NCBI GenBank assembly: GCA_030077755.1
Contig: JAQJZZ010000008.1
Location: forward strand, 4,092,001 to 4,156,000
Length of the DNA stretch: 64,000 nucleotides
DNA from: Filosporella fistucella
Taxonomy: Eukaryota; Ascomycota; Leotiomycetes; Helotiales
Direction: 5' to 3'
This document shows, in pieces, positions 59,277 through 64,000 of the stretch; the stretch's first letter is position 1; each line of letters opens with the position of its first letter. Under the pieces are notes generated by a model. It searched no databases and was not told the DNA's origin. It saw only the letters and a program-made list of their open reading frames with translations. The translations under genes and the position numbers were made by a program.

Positions 59277-62023
59277 ATGGCGGATTATGAGAGACCGAGA
59301 GGGGGAAGGGGTGGGTATGGGAATGGGAGGAAGAGGAGGTATAGAGGTATGTTTGTTTCTATTTCTAAGCTTCCCTGGTGAGAGGTCTTGGTTTGGGGAA
59401 GGGGGGTAGGATTTCAAAGGGGGATAGAGTAGATTGAGAGATGGGAAGAGGAAGAGGAAGAGGAAGAGGAAAAGAGTGAGCTTGCCAGGGGATGGAGGGA
59501 CGGGTTAGCAGATCGGTTGGATCGTGGATGGCATGGAATTAGAATTGGGATTTCGCTTTAGACGATTTTCAAGAGCAAGACTGACCCCTCCTCCCACAGA
59601 TGAAGATGATTACGACCGCCGTCCCCAACGCCGCCGGTACGAAGAACCCCTCAGCGTCCGCCTGCGCAAACAATTCCTCGCTATCGCCGAATCCCCCCTC
59701 AAGCGCGTGGAAGAAGACATCGTCTCCATCGCCAAGCTAGTCACCGAGAACCATGAGGATATAGAAGTCAAAGAAGGCTTTTACGATCTGGTTATACAAT
59801 TGGTCGTCGAGCAGCCGTTCAAGATCCCGTTTGTGGCTGCCGTGGTGCTGGTTGTGAATACGATGAAGAGTGAGATGGTGGAGGAGGTTTTGAGGAGAGT
59901 GGGGGAGAGGGTTAATAGGAGGGTTGGGGAGGGAGAGTGGAGAGAGGTGAAGCTTTTGATGAAGTTTCTTGGGGGGTTGCAGGGCGTACTTGAGGGGGAG
60001 GGAGTGTGGATTGTTTTGCAGGATTTGTTGACTAAGGCTGTGGATTTACAGACGGGGGATAACGAGGAGGTGAGTTGTCTATTTACGAGACTTTGAAGGA
60101 GGAAGGCCGCTAATTGAAGTTCGCAGACTGTTGGCCCTGAATTGGTCAAGATTATTCTGTTTACAATTCCGTATGTCATGGCTTCTTCAGCAACAGACAA
60201 TGCGGAGCGAGCAGCGAGCATGATTGAGAATACGGACATCATTGCTTCAGAGCCACATGCTTTACAAGCACTTGTCGATCCATACCCTGGTAATGGAAAG
60301 GTGGAAGCTGAGAGTCCGAACGGAGTCTTGATGTTACTACAAAAGCAGTTGCAGAACGAGTCTTTGAATCAGTGGCAATTGGCATGTCTGCCTCGACCTT
60401 GGAGAGTCTTACAGGAGAATCCACAAGAGGATCCATTGGCTACGGCACCGAAACATACCCTCCCTACCATTGTCATCCCGGAAGTCATCAATGCTGGACC
60501 TAGACCATTATTCCCAGAACTATACTTCTCGGTTTATGCCAACCAAGATATTGAGACTGTTCCATCAACTTCGGATATTGCTTCTTGCTTATTGCGGGAT
60601 TCGATCGTTGATACCATCAATATACTCGACTATAATCGAACAGCTACCGCTCGCTTCCTCATCGATATCGATTGTTACTTCTCTCCCGGTACGTTCGTCA
60701 AGCGAGCTACACCTTTCGATAGACTGCGTGATATTGAAGGCGATCGATCGACTTGGAAACCAGAAGATGTCGCAGTCGATGCAGTCTTCTCTCAACTTTT
60801 TCAACTTCCATTCCCAGAGCACAAGCTCGTCTATTATCACTCTGTTCTCACCGAATCATGCAAGATCGCACCAGCTGCTATTGCACCATCTCTTGGCAGA
60901 GCGATCCGTTACCTATACCGTAGCGTCGATTCCATGGATCTGGAACTCAGCTATCGGTTCATGGATTGGTTTGCTCACCATCTAAGCAATTTCGGGTTTA
61001 CTTGGAAGTGGACAGAATGGATTGCTGATGTTGAGTTGCCGGCTCTGGATCCTAAGAAGGCTTTTATTCAAGGTTCATTGGATAAGGAAATTAGGTTGAG
61101 TTTCGCGCAGAGAATCAAGGGGACTTTGCCTGCTCCGTATCAGCAACTTATTACCGAGGAGAAGGAGAAGGATACGCCTGATTTTAAGTTTGGCAACGAG
61201 GGTATGTTTTATGATTTGCTGATGTGGCTTATACTGATTATGGATAGATACGCCTTTCGCCCAGGAAGGTCAAGAGATTATGTCTCTTCTCCGAAAGAAG
61301 TCTCCAGAAGATGCCATCCAACCTGTTATCGACCGAATTCATTCCCAAGCGACTGATATGCATTTACCAGATCCTCTCGTGACATCTACAGACGCATATG
61401 TGACAGCAATCTGCTATATTGGATCCAAATCACTCTCTCACGTCCTCTCTTGCATCGAACGCTGCAAGGAGCGTCTCCTAGCACTCGGACCCGTCTCGCC
61501 AGCTGCTCGCAAACAAATCATCGAATCAGTAATGGAATACTGGAAAGACCAACCTGGAATCGGCGTCAACATCGTCGACAAACTCCTCAACTATACTATC
61601 CTCTCACCTAACTCGGTTGTCGAATGGGCTCTCTCCCAAGACGGTACCCGTCTTGGCAAAGCTCACGTCTTTGAGATGGTCAGCGCTACGATTGGTAAAG
61701 TCACTGGCAGAGTTAGACAAGTCATCAGAGCTAAGACAGTTCCTGGTCTGTTGCCTGAGCAGAAAGTCATCATGGACGAGCAGGCTGCTAGAGAGAGAAA
61801 GAGCATGAAAGACCTGTTTGCACTGATGGAAGAGGAGCTTGTTAAATGGACTAGTGGTGAGAAGGGCGGTTTGGGTGATGAGGGAGATAAGATGGTTAAG
61901 CAGTGGGGTGAGAGATGGCTGAGAGTGTTTAGGCGAAAGGGTGCCGTTGAAGAGGCTTGGGCGGTAGAATTCGAGAAGGAGAAGGGTGAGGCAAGTGCTG
62001 AGGGCGATGCAGTTATGGAATGA
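59277..62023 (+). CDS. CBC1: Nuclear cap-binding complex large subunit CBP80 / NCBP1
   Basis: Exons 59277-59346, 59600-60069, 60127-61201 and 61248-62023 give 796 residues. The first exon (23 codons, MADYERPRGGRGGYGNGRKR then RYR) supplies the Arg/Gly-rich start and a basic nuclear-localisation-like cluster. It joins in phase to DEDDYDRRPQRRRYEEPLS. The N-terminal MIF4G domain covers about residues 40-250 (LRKQFLAIAESPLKRVEEDI). Two further helical domains follow, with LQNESLNQWQLACLPRPWRV, PPFPEHKLVYYHSVL-like sequence and WKDQPGIGVNIVDKLLNY. With CBP20 it binds the m7G cap of nascent RNA polymerase II transcripts and promotes splicing and export. Starting at an ATG inside intron 1 (59533) is possible but gives an N-terminus that does not resemble the family. 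Intron 1 is long (253 bp). Confidence 0.93.
59441..59475. repeat. GGAAGA hexanucleotide repeat in CBP80 intron 1
   Basis: About five units of AGAGGA/GGAAGA within the first intron. It can be misread as a Gly/Arg-coding exon. Confidence 0.8.
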
Positions 62024-63026
62024 GTGGCTCATTGTCCTCTCAATTCCGACCCAATCGTTGAGATTCGATAATACGGGAGGCTATCTCTTTCTATCCTTGC
62101 CATCTCATTTTCCTTACCTGGGTAAGAGAAAAGGCATCATACTATGGAAGAGAAGATTTTTATCTCCTTTTGTATTATCCAAGCTGCTTCATGTAAAGAG
62201 TGTTTTGTATTATATGGCGTTACATTCGCATTTGAAATACAAAAGCTTTCTTTCCTTCTTCGCTTTAACATGATGTGTGAATCAAGTGGAATAGAAATTT
62301 GAGTTTCGCAGGGTTGATAGGGCTTAATGGGAGGATAGTGGAAATTGTGTGTATAGTTTTGTTTACGGTAGGGAGAGGGAAAGTAAGAGGGAAAGGGGTG
62401 TGTTTCTCCTGAGGAAGTGGGATGGAGATGGCATACCTTAGCAGAGTGGGGTATGAGTCGGTCTCCCTTTTACATGCTTTGGTTGGTATTAGGATTTAAG
62501 CTGAGGTACCTAGGTAAGCTGAAGACGCAAGGAAATTATGGCAATTTTTGGGGGGAAATTACTTGTGCTTTCATAACTACATGACGGTTCTTCAGATAGG
62601 GATAGAGAGGGGGAAGATTTCTACTACGACCATGCACGATAATTTCATGGGTGAAAGACAGAAATATTTGTCACCCTAATACCCAGAGATTTGAATTTGA
62701 TTCTCTGTGGTGACATTATCTCAATTCTTGTACATGTAATATAATCTTATAGTTCTGCTCAAGGTACAAGGCCTATTCTTCTTATTGTTGCTCTCGAGCC
62801 TTTCTTCGGTTTGTCCCTGCTGCTTCTTTTGGTATCTCCAAACTTTTGCCTGCTGCTAGGTGTTATCGACTGGGTACTCTGCTGGCTCTTGAAACTCACT
62901 CACTCACTCTTTAATGAGTCCCGATGAGTCTTTACGCCACTAACGCCTTTGACGATACCTCCTTTTCGTTCCGCATATCATATACGCTTACATTGAAACT
63001 TCCAACATTCAAATGATAATTCCCTC
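62024..63026. other. Convergent intergenic region (CBP80 / Hsh49)
   Basis: 3' UTRs of both genes. No other feature recognised. Confidence 0.5.
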
Positions 63027-64000
63027 CTACCTCCGCCCAGTATACCCAGGAGGAGCCTGTTGCTGCGGCGGAAATCCAGGCGGCATAAAGCCAGGAGGTG
63101 GCATTTGGCCACCAGGTGGTCCTCCAAATCCAGGAGGCATGCCTTGCTGTTGGAAACCAGGTGGCGGTGCGAATCCAGGCGGATGGAAATCTTGCGGTCC
63201 ACCATAACCTGCTTGTGAAGGAGGAGGTCGTTGTGGAAGACCAGAGGGAGGAGGTGGAAGTGGTGCATTAGGTCTCTGTTGTTGTGGTGGCGGAACGGCA
63301 TTATAGCCTCCTGGACCGGGACGACCTCCGAATCCAGGCGGGAGATTGGGAGGAGGAGCACCCATCTGAGGAGGCATTCCAATACCCATTCCCATCCCCA
63401 TCCCCATCCCCATCCCCATCCCCATCCCCCCGTCCATCATCGCTGCTGGGCCGTTTGGAACACTGCCAGAGAGTAATAGTTGTGCAGGCATCTGCTGTAC
63501 CTCTGGCACGACATTGTGTTTCTTCCCCTGGCTGGCGAGCATTCTCTCCGCTTCATCTCCATGTCTCTCTCCCTTTCCATCTTTCTTGTATGCGTACTGT
63601 ACGCTGACATCTTTATTCATGAGATACTGGCCGTTCATATTGGCGATGGCATCATCTGAAGCTTCGAAGGAGGAGTAAGATACGAATCCATAGCCTTTTG
63701 AAAGACCTGATTCATCTCTTGCTATCTTTGGAGGTGCTTGTAGAGTGCCAAAGCGGGAGAAGGTGTCGTAGAGGGTCTTCTCATCGACGGAGGGGTCGAG
63801 GTTACCTATGAAGAGCTCGGCGCCGACTTCGACTGGTTTCTGTTTGTCTGCTGAGGCCTGTATAGCAATTAAATAAGGTCCATGATTCATAAATTCTAGG
63901 TAGAGGAGAGGAATAGACTGTTAAAAAGAGAAAGACATACCTTATTGACCCTAATTGGCTTTCCATACAGTCGCACTTGATTCATGATTCTCGCCGCATA
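63027..64000 (-). CDS. HSH49: Splicing factor 3B subunit 4 (Hsh49 / SF3B4), 5' end missing
   Basis: Minus-strand exons >64000-63941 and 63857-63027 give the last 296 residues. The first piece ends RRM1 (AARIMNQVRLYGKPIRVNK), as in SF3B4. After the intron come ELFIGNLDPSVDEKTLYDTF (RNP2 of RRM2), FGTLQAPPKIARD, SKGYGFVSY (RNP1) and NKDVSVQYAYKKDGKGERHG, all typical. The C-terminal half is Pro/Gly/Met/Gln-rich with a Met-Gly run (coded by CCCATC repeats near 63386-63430) and ends PPGYTGRR. The protein belongs to SF3b in the U2 snRNP and contacts pre-mRNA upstream of the branch site. The start codon and RRM1 lie beyond the right edge. Confidence 0.95.
63386..63430. repeat. CCCATC hexanucleotide repeat, in coding sequence
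   Basis: About seven units encode the Met-Gly run of Hsh49 on the minus strand. Length variation would change the protein by two residues per unit without a frameshift. Confidence 0.85.

Noticed and set aside
59441..59477. Gly/Arg-coding exon for CBP80 starting at 59441
   Set aside because: The GGAAGA repeat ends in the wrong phase for the main acceptor, while the exon at 59277-59346 joins in phase and matches the family start.

Overview
This window is nuclear DNA from a filamentous ascomycete (Pezizomycotina, probably a leotiomycete such as a member of Helotiales; the class-level guess is inference). The evidence is frequent short introns of about 45-60 bp with GTANGT donors and CTAAC/CTAAT branch sites, single-gene transcription units on both strands, conserved filamentous-fungal housekeeping proteins, and several secreted Ser/Thr-rich proteins. 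I see no rRNA gene, no complete tRNA gene and no CRISPR. ORFs were joined across introns by hand. Exon totals divide by three for every complete gene model below, which supports the joins.

Left part (1-14.6 kb) is mostly secreted or cell-surface genes. It holds the 3' part of an LVIVD-type beta-propeller protein (choice-of-anchor B), a secreted lactonase/carboxymuconate-cyclase-like propeller, a Cys- and Ser-rich protein with a GPI-like tail, and an intron-split 66-residue protein ending in eight cysteines (metallothionein-like). These are followed by a MARVEL-type four-helix membrane protein and an 886-residue Ser/Thr mucin-like protein.

Middle part (14.6-43 kb): the TUP1/RCO-1 corepressor and the ERG3 sterol C-5 desaturase diverge from a 3.3 kb region. 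Next come a tyrosinase pseudogene broken by several frameshifts, an acyltransferase-3 family membrane protein, a repeat-rich stretch with a MITE-like inverted-repeat element and a pol III promoter-like sequence, and an NmrA-type NAD(P)-binding protein. A housekeeping block follows: a Derlin, a UPF0357/DUF2015 protein, ribosomal protein eL28, malate dehydrogenase and the TRAPP subunit Trs33. The block ends with a secreted Lys/Ser-rich repeat protein.

Right part (43-64 kb): a large fungal protein with an F-box/2EXR-like segment, then about 10.8 kb with no convincing gene, whose last 1.2 kb is probably the long pyrimidine-rich leader of the GSK-3 kinase gene. After GSK-3 come the nuclear cap-binding protein CBP80 and, running off the right edge, the SF3b subunit Hsh49/SF3B4. 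The last two both act on nascent mRNA, but they are convergent and I see no operon-like relationship.

The most interesting pattern is one small six-cysteine module, ending in SACSC, found in three otherwise unrelated secreted proteins. It lies at the C-terminus of the LVIVD propeller and at the N-termini of the mucin-like and Lys-rich repeat proteins. Other points of interest are the cryptic Cys-tail microprotein, the decayed tyrosinase, the nested inverted-repeat element at 28.8-29.1 kb and the long gene-poor tract upstream of GSK-3.
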